This document shows positions 17,420-26,292 of a stretch of DNA of 64,000 bases, piece after piece. The stretch's first letter is position 1. Every line of letters begins with the position of its first letter. Both the position numbers and the translations under genes were made by a program. This DNA comes from Actinomycetales bacterium (GTDB lineage Bacteria; Actinomycetota; Actinomycetes; Actinomycetales; Microbacteriaceae): the NCBI GenBank assembly GCA_017308515.1, contig JAFKEN010000005.1, forward strand, positions 310,001-374,000, in the 5' to 3' direction. The notes below the pieces were generated by a model, which saw only the letters and a program-made list of their open reading frames with translations, made no database searches and had not been told where the DNA came from.

Positions 17420-18273
17420 CCCTTCACCGCGCCGGTCAGGCCGCCGACGATGCGGCGCTCGAAGAGGCTGAAGAACACCAGCGCCGGGATCATCGACAGC
17501 GACGTGAACGCGAGCACCTTCGCGGTGTCCTGCGAGTACTGCGAGGAGAAGGCCTGCACGCCCAGGGGGAGGGTGAACGCGTCCTGGTTGTTGAGGATGA
17601 ACAGCGGCAGCAGATACGCGTTCCAGCTGAAGACGAACGCGAGGATGCCGACCGTGATGACGCCGGGGCGCGAGAGCGGGATCACCATCCGCCAGAAGAA
17701 CCCGAGGCGGCTGCAGCCGTCGATCTCGGCGGCCTCCTGGATCTCGTCGGGGATCGCGCGCAGGAACGGTACGAGGATGATGACCGTCACCGGCAGCTGG
17801 AACGCGATCTGCGGCAGGATCACCCCGGGCAGGGTGTTCATGAGCCCGATCGTCTTGACCACGAAGTACAGCGGGGTGATCGCGACCGTCAGCGGGAACA
17901 TCAACCCGGCCGCGAACAGCGCGTACATCGCGCCGCGCGCGCGGAAGGTGTAGCGCGCGATGACGTAGCTCGCCATGAGACCCAGCGCGACGACCCCGAA
18001 GGTGGTCGCGACGGCGACGATCACCGAGTTGAGCACCTCGCGCCAGAACACCGGGCCGCCGAGCACGCCGAGGTAGTTGCCGACGTTCCAAGGGTCGGGG
18101 AATCCGGAGGGGTCGACCGTGATCTGGGAGTTGGTGCGGAATCCGCCCAGCACGATGTAGGCGACCGGCGCGAGCATCGCGACGATGACGACGACCGCCA
18201 CCAGGTAGACGAGCGGATTGCCCCAGGGCAGGCGGCGGGAGGCGCGCGCCTCGGCGCGCTCGAGAACGGTCAC
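17416..18273 (-). CDS. Sugar ABC transporter permease, MalG type (CUT1)
   Basis: A 285-residue permease with six predicted membrane segments and an EAA loop (EAAEIDG). Its GTG start overlaps the stop of the upstream permease (GTGA, 18270-18273) and its stop overlaps the GH3 start, so the three are translationally coupled. It works with the 18270-19280 permease and the 19292 binding protein. As in the first transporter operon, no ATPase gene is present. Confidence 0.92.
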   Translation of the reverse strand: MTVLERAEARASRRLPWGNPLVYLVAVVVIVAMLAPVAYIVLGGFRTNSQITVDPSGFPDPWNVGNYLGVLGGPVFWREVLNSVIVAVATTFGVVALGLMASYVIARYTFRARGAMYALFAAGLMFPLTVAITPLYFVVKTIGLMNTLPGVILPQIAFQLPVTVIILVPFLRAIPDEIQEAAEIDGCSRLGFFWRMVIPLSRPGVITVGILAFVFSWNAYLLPLFILNNQDAFTLPLGVQAFSSQYSQDTAKVLAFTSLSMIPALVFFSLFERRIVGGLTGAVKG

Positions 18274-19280
18274 CGCGCGCTCCTCTCGGTCAGGGCCCCG
18301 GCGGTATCGCGCCGCAGCACGAAGCGCTGATAGAGCAGCGCGACGGTCAGGGAGATGATGAAAAGGACCACCGCGACCGCGTTGCCGTAGCCGTAATTGC
18401 CGGAGGTGCGGCCGCTCAGCACCATGTAGGTCGCCATCGTCGAGGTGCCCGCGGTCGAGGCGATGTACTGGCCCCAGATGATGTAGACGAGGTCGAACAG
18501 CTGCAGCGAGCCGATGATCGAGAGGAACGCCCAGATCCGCAGGGTCGGGGCGAGCAGCGGCAGGGTGATGCGCCGCTGGATCTGCCAGTAGGAGGCGCCG
18601 TCGATCGCGGCGGCCTCGTTGAGCTCCTCGGGGATGCCCTGCAGGCCCGCGAGGAAGAGGATCACCGCGAAGCCCAGGTACTTCCAGGTGATGATCACCA
18701 TGAGCGTCCAGATCGCGATGCTCGGGTCGGAGAGCCAATCGGTCGCGAGGAAGCCGAGGCCGAGCTTGTCGAGCGCGTCGTTGAGGGCGCCCGCGCTCTG
18801 CAGCATGAGGCTCCAGCCGGTTCCGACGACGACCTCGGAGATGACGTAGGGCACGAACAGGAGCACGCGGATGACCGACTGGCCCCGCATCCGCCGGTTC
18901 AGCAGCAGCGCGACGAGCACCGCGAGCGGGCCCTGGAAGACGAGCGAGAGCACGACGATCACGCCGTTGTGCCACAGGGCCGCGTGGAAGTCCGGGTCCT
19001 GCAGGATCGTCAGGTAGTTCTTGAACCCGACGAAGTCGACCGGCGGACCGAAGCCCTGCCAGGAGAAGAAGCCGTAGAACGCCGCGACCCCGACCGGCAG
19101 GATCACGAACGAGACGAAGACCACGAGAGCGGGCCCGGCGAGCAGTCCGATCTCGAGCCGCTGGCGCCAGTCGGGGGCGCCGAGGCGTCGTCGCCGGAGC
19201 GGGGGCGACACGCGGTCGCCCCCGCCCGGCCCGAGCCGGCTGCTCGTCGGACCGCTCGCGGTGTGGGTGCGAACGGTCAC
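18270..19280 (-). CDS. Sugar ABC transporter permease, MalF type (CUT1)
   Basis: A 336-residue permease with an N-terminal cytoplasmic extension of about 45 residues rich in Arg, Gly and Pro, six or so membrane segments, and an EAA loop (EAAAIDG). The GTG at 19280 has GGAGG 6 bp upstream. The gap to the binding protein gene is only 11 bp, with no hairpin, unlike the two other transporter operons in the window. Confidence 0.9.
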   Translation of the reverse strand: MTVRTHTASGPTSSRLGPGGGDRVSPPLRRRRLGAPDWRQRLEIGLLAGPALVVFVSFVILPVGVAAFYGFFSWQGFGPPVDFVGFKNYLTILQDPDFHAALWHNGVIVVLSLVFQGPLAVLVALLLNRRMRGQSVIRVLLFVPYVISEVVVGTGWSLMLQSAGALNDALDKLGLGFLATDWLSDPSIAIWTLMVIITWKYLGFAVILFLAGLQGIPEELNEAAAIDGASYWQIQRRITLPLLAPTLRIWAFLSIIGSLQLFDLVYIIWGQYIASTAGTSTMATYMVLSGRTSGNYGYGNAVAVVLFIISLTVALLYQRFVLRRDTAGALTERSAR

Positions 19281-19291
19281 GACCAGCCTCC

Positions 19292-20572
19292 TTACTGCTT
19301 CGCGGCGGCCGCGTTCACGGCGTCGACGATGCCCTGCGGGTCGGTCTTGCCGGCCATCAGGTCGACGACGGCGACGTTGAGCGCGTTGCCGACGTTGAGA
19401 CCGTAGAGCGTGTCGAGCCACTGCGAGACGAACGGGGCCGCGTTGTAGGCCTCGAGGATCTGCTTCAGGTAGGGCTCGGTCACGGCCTCCTGCGCGACCG
19501 TGTTCACCGGCGGCGAGTTGTAGGCCTCGTAGTACGCGGTCTGCTGGTCGGAGCTCGCGATGAAGTTTAGGAAGTCGGCGCACTCCGGGGGGGCCGAGGC
19601 CGCGCACGAGTAGCCGTCGACGCCACCCATCATCGAGCCGGGCGCGCCGTCACCACCGGGCACCTCGGGGAAGGGGAACCAGGCGAGGTCGGCCAGCGGC
19701 TTCTCATCGGGGGTCAGCGAGGCGATCACACCCGGATCCCACGCGCCCATGAGCTCCATCGCGGCCTTGTGGTTGGCCACGAGGCCCGCCGAGCTGCCGG
19801 CGCCCTGCTGCGCCGAGGTCGTGAGGAAGCCGTCGTTGAACGGCTCGGTCGCGACGAAGGACTGCAGGTCCTCGCCGGCGCGCAGCCAGCACTCGTCGTC
19901 GAAGGTGAGATCCTGCGCGGCCTTGGTCAGCACGTCGCCGCTGCACTCGCGCAGCGCGAAGAAGTAGTACCAGTGCGCGGCCGGCCAGGCGTCCTTCGCG
20001 CCGAGCGCGATCGGCGCGACGCCGGTCGACTTGAGGTCGGCGACCGCCGACTCGAGGTCGGAGATCGTCGCGGGAGTCTGCGAGATGCCGGCGGCGTCGA
20101 ACAGGTCCTGGCTGTAGAAGAACCCGCCGGGGAGCACCGACAGCGGCATCGCGTAGACCTTGCCGTCGAGGGTCTCGGCCGAGAAGCTGCCCTCGGGGAT
20201 CTCGCTCTTGACGTCGGAGCTGATCGCGTCGGTGATGTCCATCAGCTGGCCGGCCTTGACCATCGCGGCCATCTTCCCGCCGCCGCGCTGCAGGAAGATG
20301 TCCGGCGCGTCGCCCGCGTTGAGCGCGGTCTGCAGCTTGCCGTCGAGGTCTTCGTTCTGGATCGCCTGGATGTCGATCGTGACGTTCGGGTTGGCCTTCT
20401 CGAACGCGGCGACCGCGTCGACCCAGTACTGCTGGCCGGCGCCGGTGGTCGAGTTGTGCCAGAGGGTCATGGAGACGGTGCCGTCTCCCCCGCCGTCGCT
20501 GGAGCATCCGCCGAGCGCGAGCGCGGCGGCCACGACCGCAGCCGACCCGGCGAGGATCGTCGTGCGCTTCAT
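19292..20572 (-). CDS. Extracellular sugar-binding lipoprotein
   Basis: A 426-residue family 1 solute-binding protein with a lipoprotein signal (MKRTT start, hydrophobic core, ALGGC lipobox, Ser/Asp/Gly linker). The WHNSTTGAG segment and the motif GDAPDIF are typical of CUT1 binding proteins. The ribosome site is AGAGG. It is the first gene of the operon that includes two permeases and a GH3 enzyme, so the ligand is probably a beta-linked gluco-oligosaccharide or aryl-glucoside. It is divergent from the LacI gene, with an operator-like palindrome between. Confidence 0.92.
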   Translation of the reverse strand: MKRTTILAGSAAVVAAALALGGCSSDGGGDGTVSMTLWHNSTTGAGQQYWVDAVAAFEKANPNVTIDIQAIQNEDLDGKLQTALNAGDAPDIFLQRGGGKMAAMVKAGQLMDITDAISSDVKSEIPEGSFSAETLDGKVYAMPLSVLPGGFFYSQDLFDAAGISQTPATISDLESAVADLKSTGVAPIALGAKDAWPAAHWYYFFALRECSGDVLTKAAQDLTFDDECWLRAGEDLQSFVATEPFNDGFLTTSAQQGAGSSAGLVANHKAAMELMGAWDPGVIASLTPDEKPLADLAWFPFPEVPGGDGAPGSMMGGVDGYSCAASAPPECADFLNFIASSDQQTAYYEAYNSPPVNTVAQEAVTEPYLKQILEAYNAAPFVSQWLDTLYGLNVGNALNVAVVDLMAGKTDPQGIVDAVNAAAAKQ

Positions 20573-20695
20573 GAGTTCTGCCTCTCTTCGTTGAGGTGCT
20601 GTCGTCGCCGTCCGGGGCGGCCGGGGGCGGCCGGGCCGGAGCAGCCCGCGCGGGGCGCGCGGTTGCCGCGACTTTCGCACGGGGCCGGAATCGCG

Positions 20696-20730
20696 TCAAA
20701 CGTTTTCGAAATCCTTTTCCAGAGTAGAGT
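20696..20730 (+). promoter_or_regulatory. LacI-type operator and leaderless -10 for the divergent promoters
   Basis: The centre AAACGTTT (20698-20705), within TCAAACGTTTTCGA, fits the CG-centred operators of LacI/GalR regulators. TAGAGT at 20725-20730 is a -10 lying 7 bp before the LacI GTG at 20738, so that mRNA is probably leaderless. On the other strand TTGACG overlaps the palindrome and could be the -35 for the binding-protein operon. One bound dimer could therefore repress both directions. Confidence 0.6.
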
Positions 20731-20737
20731 GCTCGCC

Positions 20738-21832
20738 GTGCCGAAGCGCCCCACGATCCACGATGTCGCCGAGGCGGCCGGGGTGTCGATCGCCACGGTC
20801 TCCAAGGCGGTCAACGGGCGCTACGGCGTCGCCGACGAGACCGCGCGGCGGGTGTTCGACGCCGTCGAGGCGCTCAACTACGAGTCGAGCCTCGTCGCCC
20901 GCAGCATGCGCTCGCGCCGCACGGGCGTCGTCGGCGTGCTCGTCCCGGCCTTCGAACCCTTCAGCACCGAGGTGCTCAAGGGCGTCGGGGCGGCGCTGCG
21001 CGAGACCGACCTCGACCTCATGGCCTACGCGGGCGCCGGGCAGCCGCACGGCGCCGGCTGGGAGCGCCGGTCGCTCTCCCGGCTGAGCGGCACCCTCGTC
21101 GACGGGGCGATCCTCGTCACGCCCACGGTGGTCGATGTGGCGGTCGAGATCCCGGTCGTCGCGATCGACCCGCACACGGGGCCGGGTCAGCTGCCGACCG
21201 TCGCCTCCGACAACGACGCGGGAGCCATGCTCGCCACGCGCCACCTCATCGAGCTCGGGCACCGGCGCATCGCGTTCCTGGCGGGCCGCGGCGACCTCCT
21301 CTCCTCCCAGCTGCGCGAGCGCGGGTACCGCGCGGCGCTGCGCGAGGCGGGCATCCGCTACGACCCCGAACTCGTCGGGATCGGCGACTACAGCGTCGAG
21401 TCCTCGCGCCCGACCGCCCACCAGCTGCTCTCGCGTCCCGATCGCCCGACGGCCCTGTTCGCCGCGAACGACCTGTCGGCGATCGCCACCCTCGGCGCCG
21501 CGGCCGAGCTCGGCATCGAGGTGCCCGAGGAGCTCTCGGTCGTCGGATTCGACGACATCCCCGAGGCCTCGCGCACGACCCCGCCGCTGACGACGGTGCG
21601 CCAGTCGATGCAGCTGCTCGGGCGCACCGCGGCGGAGATGCTGCTCGCGCTCATGGCGGGCGAGACGCTCGAGCGGCACGACCTCACCCTCGGCACGCGG
21701 ATGGTGATCCGCGGCTCCACCGCTCATCTCGGCGGCGCGGCGCCGTCCGCCTCCGCGCGCCCCGACGCGCCGAGCACGAGCGTGCGCACGGGGCGCAGGG
21801 GAACGACGGGCGCGAGCGCGGCGCGCACCTGA
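20738..21832 (+). CDS. LacI-family repressor
   Basis: A 364-residue LacI regulator. The N-terminal HTH is TIHDVAEAAGVSIATVSKAVNG (start at about residue 6), followed by the hinge and a sugar-binding domain with VVGFDDIPEA and TTVRQS motifs. The GTG at 20738 is preferred over 20729 because TAGAGT sits 7 bp upstream, giving a leaderless start. It is divergent from the CUT1/GH3 operon and very likely represses it until the sugar is bound. The last 30 or so residues extend past the usual family end and overlap, tail to tail, with the MarR gene. Confidence 0.9.
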   Translation: MPKRPTIHDVAEAAGVSIATVSKAVNGRYGVADETARRVFDAVEALNYESSLVARSMRSRRTGVVGVLVPAFEPFSTEVLKGVGAALRETDLDLMAYAGAGQPHGAGWERRSLSRLSGTLVDGAILVTPTVVDVAVEIPVVAIDPHTGPGQLPTVASDNDAGAMLATRHLIELGHRRIAFLAGRGDLLSSQLRERGYRAALREAGIRYDPELVGIGDYSVESSRPTAHQLLSRPDRPTALFAANDLSAIATLGAAAELGIEVPEELSVVGFDDIPEASRTTPPLTTVRQSMQLLGRTAAEMLLALMAGETLERHDLTLGTRMVIRGSTAHLGGAAPSASARPDAPSTSVRTGRRGTTGASAART

Positions 21833-22329
21833 GACCGGGACGGGGCGGCCGCCGCGCCCTCCTCGACGAAGCCGGCGCCGCGCAGGTGGTCGGCGATCGC
21901 GCCGAGGTCGGCGACGATCGTGCGGGAACGCTCCCCCAGGGGTCGGGCGACGCGCGCCTCGAGCTCGCCGAGGTCGACCCGGCACGCGGCGAGCACCCGT
22001 GCCCCGTCCGCCGAGAGCGTCGCGACGCGCACCCGCCGATTCGCGGGGTGCATGTGGCGCGCGACCAGGCCGCGCCGGGCGAGCGCGACGGCGAGCTCGT
22101 GCCCGGCCTGCGGGGTCACGTGGATGCGGCGCGCGAGCTGGGCGTGCGAGAGGCCGGTGCCCTCGCCGAGCGCAAGCAGCATGGCGAGCTCCGCGACCGT
22201 CAGGCCGTGGCGCTCGGCGATCTCCTCCATCGCGCCGGTCAGCGGGCGCGCGAGCCGCGTGAGGGCGGAGGCGAAGTGCTCCGGTGCGGACGGCCCCGAG
22301 GATCCGTGCGAGGAGGCGTCACTCGGCAC
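21724..22329 (-). CDS. MarR-family transcriptional regulator
   Basis: A 201-residue MarR-like protein. The winged helix is at about residues 40-115 (LTVAELAMLLALGEGTGLSHAQLARRI, then VTPQAGHELAVALARRGLV). The GTG start overlaps the end of the acyl-CoA synthetase gene by 11 bp, making it the last gene of that operon. MarR proteins next to CoA ligases often respond to an aromatic acyl-CoA (as CouR and FerR do), which would fit here. The C-terminal 45 or so residues are low complexity and overlap the LacI coding region on the other strand for 109 bp. Confidence 0.82.
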   Translation of the reverse strand: MPSDASSHGSSGPSAPEHFASALTRLARPLTGAMEEIAERHGLTVAELAMLLALGEGTGLSHAQLARRIHVTPQAGHELAVALARRGLVARHMHPANRRVRVATLSADGARVLAACRVDLGELEARVARPLGERSRTIVADLGAIADHLRGAGFVEEGAAAAPSRSQVRAALAPVVPLRPVRTLVLGASGRAEADGAAPPR

Positions 22330-23833
22330 GGGCGTACTGCTCCCGCAGCTGCGCCCTGCGGATCTTGCCGCTCGCGGTGCGCGGCACCTCGTCGACGACG
22401 ACGGTGGACTTCGGGATCTTGTAGCGGGCCACGCGACCGTCGAGGTGACCGGCGACGAGCTCGTGATCCACCCGCGCCCCCTCGGCGGGCACGACGATCG
22501 CCCGGCCCACCTCGCCCCAGCGCTCGTCGGGCACGCCGATCACGGCGACCGCGGCGATCTCGTCGAGCTCGAGCAGCACCGCCTCGACCTCGGCGGGATA
22601 GATGTTCTCGCCGCCCGAGATGATCATGTCCTTCGAGCGGTCGGCGATCGTGAGGAAGCCGCGCTCGTCGCGCCGGCCGAGATCGCCGGTGCGGAACCAG
22701 CCGTCGTGGAACGACTCCGCGGTCGCGTGCGGCAGGCCGTGGTACTCGCTCAGCAGGTTGGGCCCGCGCACCTCGATCTCGCCGATCTCGCCGACGGGCA
22801 GCGGAGCGCCCCCGCCGTCGACGATTCGAACGTCGGTGAAGAAGTGCGGCAGGCCGGTCGTGCTCGCCATCTCGCGCGAGTAGCGCGGCGGCAGCGCGGT
22901 GACTCCCGGGGAGGCCTCGGTCATACCGTAGCCCCAGGAGAACGCGAGGCCGCGCTCCTCCCACGCGTCGACGATGCGCGCCGGCACCGCGGAGCCGCCG
23001 CAGGTGAGCTTCCGCAGGCTGCTGAGGTCGGTGTCGGCCCAGGCCGGGTGCTCGGCGATCATCTGGAAGGTCGTCGGCACGCCGCTGAGCGCGGTGATGC
23101 GATGCTCCTGGATCGCCGCGAGCGCCTTCCCCGGCTCGAAGCGGCGCTGCAGCACGAGGGTGCCGCCCTTGAGCAGCGTCGGCAGCGCGCCCATGCCGAG
23201 CGAGGCCACGTGGAACAGCGGCGAGATCATGAGCGCGATGTCGTCGCTCGTGACGTCGTAGTCGACGAGCACGTTGTAGGTGTTCCAGGTCAGGGCGCCG
23301 TGGCTGAGCACCGCGCCCTTGGGCCGCCCGGTGGTGCCGGAGGTGTAGAGGATCGCGGCCGGATCCTCGAGCGCGACCGGCACGTCGCGGCGCTCGTCGG
23401 CGCCGCCGCCGAGCACCTCCTCGTAGCGCTCCCCCCGCTCGCCGGCGGGCGCGCCCTCGCCGACCACGACGCGGTGCACCGGAGTGGTGACGAGATGCTC
23501 GAGCTCGCGGTCGTGCACGAGCAGGCCCACGCCCGCGTCGTCGAGCTGGTAGGCGATCTCGGCGGGCGCGAGCCGGAGATTGAGCGGCACGAAGACCGCG
23601 CCGAGGGTTCCCGCGGCGAAGAGGGTCTCGAAGAACTCGATCGAGTTCGCCCCGAGGAACCCGACGCGGTCGCCGGGGGCGACGCCGCGATCCGCGAGCG
23701 CCGAGGCGAGCCTGTCGATGCGGCTCGCGAGCTCGTCGTAGTCGCGGCGGCGGGCGCCGTCGACGACCGCGACTTTGCCCGCTGACTTCACCCGTCGGCG
23801 GTGGATCCAGCTGCCGATCCCCTGGTTCTCCAT
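22319..23833 (-). CDS. AMP-forming acyl-CoA synthetase
   Basis: A 504-residue ANL-superfamily ligase with the P-loop-like ILYTSGTTGRPKGA motif, the GYGMTEASPG adenylate motif, the FRTGDLGR motif and the catalytic Lys in PRTASGKIRR. Full length with no extra domains; cytoplasmic. It activates a carboxylic acid as the CoA thioester. Close neighbours are a MaoC hydratase, an amidohydrolase and an SDR, so the substrate is broken down as an acyl-CoA. A phenylpropanoid or medium-chain acid is plausible, but not readable from sequence. GGAGGG precedes the ATG. Confidence 0.9.
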   Translation of the reverse strand: MENQGIGSWIHRRRVKSAGKVAVVDGARRRDYDELASRIDRLASALADRGVAPGDRVGFLGANSIEFFETLFAAGTLGAVFVPLNLRLAPAEIAYQLDDAGVGLLVHDRELEHLVTTPVHRVVVGEGAPAGERGERYEEVLGGGADERRDVPVALEDPAAILYTSGTTGRPKGAVLSHGALTWNTYNVLVDYDVTSDDIALMISPLFHVASLGMGALPTLLKGGTLVLQRRFEPGKALAAIQEHRITALSGVPTTFQMIAEHPAWADTDLSSLRKLTCGGSAVPARIVDAWEERGLAFSWGYGMTEASPGVTALPPRYSREMASTTGLPHFFTDVRIVDGGGAPLPVGEIGEIEVRGPNLLSEYHGLPHATAESFHDGWFRTGDLGRRDERGFLTIADRSKDMIISGGENIYPAEVEAVLLELDEIAAVAVIGVPDERWGEVGRAIVVPAEGARVDHELVAGHLDGRVARYKIPKSTVVVDEVPRTASGKIRRAQLREQYARAE

Positions 23834-23864
23834 CGAACCCTCCGTGTGCTCCGGTTCGTGCGGC

Positions 23865-24320
23865 CTACGGGATGAAGCGCGCGATGAAGGTCGCGATCGC
23901 CGCCGGGCGCTCCTGGCCCTCGATCTCGAAGGTGTTGGTCGTGGTGATCTGCCACGAGCCCTTGACCTCCTCGACGGCGTCGATCACCGAGCGCATGCGC
24001 ACGCGGGATCCCACCGGCACCGGCGCCGTGAAGCGCACCTTGTCGAGGCCGTAGTTCACCTTCGTGCTGACGCCCTCGACGTCGAACAGCTCGCCCCACA
24101 ACGGGATCACGAGCGAGAGGGTGAGGAACCCGTGCGCGATCGTCGTGCCGAACGGGCCGTCCTTCGCGCGCTCCGGGTCGGTGTGGATCCACTGGTCGTC
24201 GTCGGTCGCCTTCGCGAAGGTGTCGATGCGCTCCTGCGTGATCTCGATGTACGAGCTCGCGCCGAGGTCGCGGCCGACGAGGCCGGGCAGCTCGTCGACG
24301 GTCACCACGAGGTTCGGCAT
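23865..24320 (-). CDS. MaoC-like (R)-enoyl-CoA hydratase
   Basis: A 151-residue hot-dog fold protein of the MaoC/NodN type. The hydratase-2 motif is seen as DDQWIHTDPERA (Asp/His pair) followed by FGTTIAHGFLTLSL. It would add water to an enoyl-CoA made from the acyl-CoA of the ligase upstream in the pathway. The ribosome site GGAAGGA lies 7 bp from the ATG. It is in the same direction and operon as 22319-26249. Confidence 0.9.
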   Translation of the reverse strand: MPNLVVTVDELPGLVGRDLGASSYIEITQERIDTFAKATDDDQWIHTDPERAKDGPFGTTIAHGFLTLSLVIPLWGELFDVEGVSTKVNYGLDKVRFTAPVPVGSRVRMRSVIDAVEEVKGSWQITTTNTFEIEGQERPAAIATFIARFIP

Positions 24321-24406
24321 GAGAGGGGTCCTTCCGGTGGGGCGCGGCGGGCCGCGCGGGTCGAGGTCAGGTGGGGGAGGTCAGGTGGAGGAGGTCGAGT
24401 GGGGGG

Positions 24407-25288
24407 TCAGGCGAGGCCGAGCAGCCGCGCCGCGTTGTGCTTGAGGATCTTGGGGCGCACCTCGTCGGGGATCGGCAGCGCCCCGAAGGCGTGGAGCCAC
24501 TTCTCCGGGGTGAGCAGCGGGAAGTCGGTCGCGAACAGCACGCGGTCCTGCAGCTGGCGGCCCGCGAGACGCACGAGCGACTCGGGGAAGTACCTGGGGC
24601 TCCAGCCGGAGAGGTCGATCCACACGTTCGACTTGTGCAGCGCGATCGAGTTCGCCTCCTCCTGCCACGGCACCGAGGGGTGGGCGAACACGATCGTGAG
24701 ATCGGGGTGCTCGGCCGCGACATCGTCGAGCAGCAGCGGGTTGGAGTAGCGCAGCTTCAGCCCCGCACCTCCCGGCAGACCCGCACCGATGCCGTTCTGG
24801 CCGGTGTGGAAGAGCGCGGGCACCCGAAGCTCGGCGAGCACCGCCCACAGCGGCGCGAACTCCGGCTGGGAGGGATCGAAGCCCTGCACCGTGGGGTGGA
24901 ACTTGAACCCGCGCACGCCGTGCTCCTCGACGAGCCGGCGCGCGCGCAGGGCCGCCGCCGCGCCGGTGCGCGGGTCGACGCTGCCGAAGGGGATGAGCAC
25001 GTCGTTGTGACGGGCGGCGGCGGCCGCGATCTCCTCGCTCGAGATCGCGGGGTGACCCAGCTGGGTCTCGGCGTCGACCGTGAAGACGACCGCCGCCATC
25101 CGCCGCGCACGGTAGCCCTCCGCGATCGCGTCGATCGAGGACGTGCGCTCCCCCGCCCGGAAGTAGGCGCTCGAGGCCTCGAGCAGGCGGTCGGGCAGCG
25201 AGCAGTGCCCGGCCGCGTCGATCTCGACGTGCACGTGCGTGTCGATCGCCTCGAGGGCGTCGAGGTCGAGAGCGGGTTCGTAGCGCAT
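24407..25288 (-). CDS. Amidohydrolase family 2 (ACMSD-like) enzyme
   Basis: A 293-residue metal-dependent TIM barrel with the HxH motif at His18/His20 (DTHVHVE), further His in FKFHPT and LFHTGQ, His in FAHPS and the catalytic Asp in FATDFPLL. This is the pattern of the amidohydrolase 2 group, which includes ACMSD, gamma-resorcylate and other non-oxidative decarboxylases, and lactone hydrolases. In this operon it may decarboxylate an aromatic acid or open a lactone. Both are inference. Confidence 0.85.
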   Translation of the reverse strand: MRYEPALDLDALEAIDTHVHVEIDAAGHCSLPDRLLEASSAYFRAGERTSSIDAIAEGYRARRMAAVVFTVDAETQLGHPAISSEEIAAAAARHNDVLIPFGSVDPRTGAAAALRARRLVEEHGVRGFKFHPTVQGFDPSQPEFAPLWAVLAELRVPALFHTGQNGIGAGLPGGAGLKLRYSNPLLLDDVAAEHPDLTIVFAHPSVPWQEEANSIALHKSNVWIDLSGWSPRYFPESLVRLAGRQLQDRVLFATDFPLLTPEKWLHAFGALPIPDEVRPKILKHNAARLLGLA

Positions 25289-25316
25289 CGTCGCGGCCGG
25301 CCGGCGGATCGGGGGC

Positions 25317-26249
25317 TCAGGCGCGCGCGGGCTCGCGCCGCAGGTCGTCGGGCAGCTCGGGGAAGCTCTCGCCCACCGACTGCAGGCGCCCCTCGAGCAG
25401 TCCCGGCAGCGTCTCGACGAGCGCGTCGTAGCTCCAGCCGCCCTCGCGGTACTCGCCGAACACGGCCTCCGGGTGCGACCACAGCTGGAGGCGGTCGCCG
25501 CCGACGCCGACGACCTGACCGGTGATGCCGGCGGCCGCGTCGGAGGAGAGGAACGCGACGAGGCCCGCGACGTCGTCGGCGGTGCCGAAGCCGAGCTCGT
25601 GGCGGAAGAAGGCGGGCATCGCCTCCCCCGCGTCCTCGGCCTCGATCGCGGCGGCGAAATAGGGCACGGTGCGGGTCATCGCGGTCGCGGCGACCGGCAC
25701 GACGGTGTTCACCATGACGCCCGCGCGCTTCATCTCGAGGGCCCAGGTGCGGCTCATGCCGACGATCCCCGCTTTCGCGGCGGCGTAGTTGGTCTGCCCG
25801 AAGTTGCCGCGCTGCCCGGTCGGCGAGCCGATCGTGACGATGCGGCCGGCGACTTCGTTCTCCTTGAAGTAGCCGTAGGCCTCGCGCACGCAGGTGAAGG
25901 TGCCGCGCAGGTGCACGTGGATCACGGTGTCGAAGTCGTCGTCGGTCATCTTGAGGATCGACTTGTCGCGCAGCACGCCCGCGTTGGTGACGAGCGCGTC
26001 GAGGCGGCCGAACTCGTCGACCGCGGTGCGCACGAGCTGCTGCGCGGTCTCGGTGGATCCCACCGCCGCCACCACGGGGACGGCGCGCCCGCCGGCCTCG
26101 ACGATGCTCGCGACCGCCTCGGCCGCGACCGACTCGTCGACGTCGTTGACGACGACGGCCGCACCGCGGCGCGCGAGTTCCTGCGCGTAGGCGAGACCGA
26201 GCCCGCGGCCGCTGCCGGTGACGATGGCGACCTTGCCGTCGAGGGACAT
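25317..26249 (-). CDS. Short-chain dehydrogenase/reductase, hydroxyacyl-CoA dehydrogenase-like
   Basis: A 310-residue SDR. The NAD(P) motif VTGSGRGLGL starts near residue 10; TNAG follows, and the YAAAKAG catalytic motif has Ser in IGSPTG before it. The C-terminal extension of about 50 residues (LQLWSHPEAVFGEYREGGW...) resembles that of peroxisomal MFE-2-type hydroxyacyl-CoA dehydrogenases. The ATG at 26249 is preceded by AAGGAG. It is the first gene of the acyl-CoA operon and would oxidise the product of the MaoC hydratase. Confidence 0.88.
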   Translation of the reverse strand: MSLDGKVAIVTGSGRGLGLAYAQELARRGAAVVVNDVDESVAAEAVASIVEAGGRAVPVVAAVGSTETAQQLVRTAVDEFGRLDALVTNAGVLRDKSILKMTDDDFDTVIHVHLRGTFTCVREAYGYFKENEVAGRIVTIGSPTGQRGNFGQTNYAAAKAGIVGMSRTWALEMKRAGVMVNTVVPVAATAMTRTVPYFAAAIEAEDAGEAMPAFFRHELGFGTADDVAGLVAFLSSDAAAGITGQVVGVGGDRLQLWSHPEAVFGEYREGGWSYDALVETLPGLLEGRLQSVGESFPELPDDLRREPARA

Positions 26250-26292
26250 GTCGGAGCTCCTTCGCTGCCGCCGGGGCGGTCCTCGAAATTCG

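Noticed and set aside
17420-18091. N-terminal extension of the GH3 frame into the permease gene
   Set aside because: The GTG at 17419 overlaps the permease stop and begins a normal GH3 N-terminus; the extension is the permease read in another frame.
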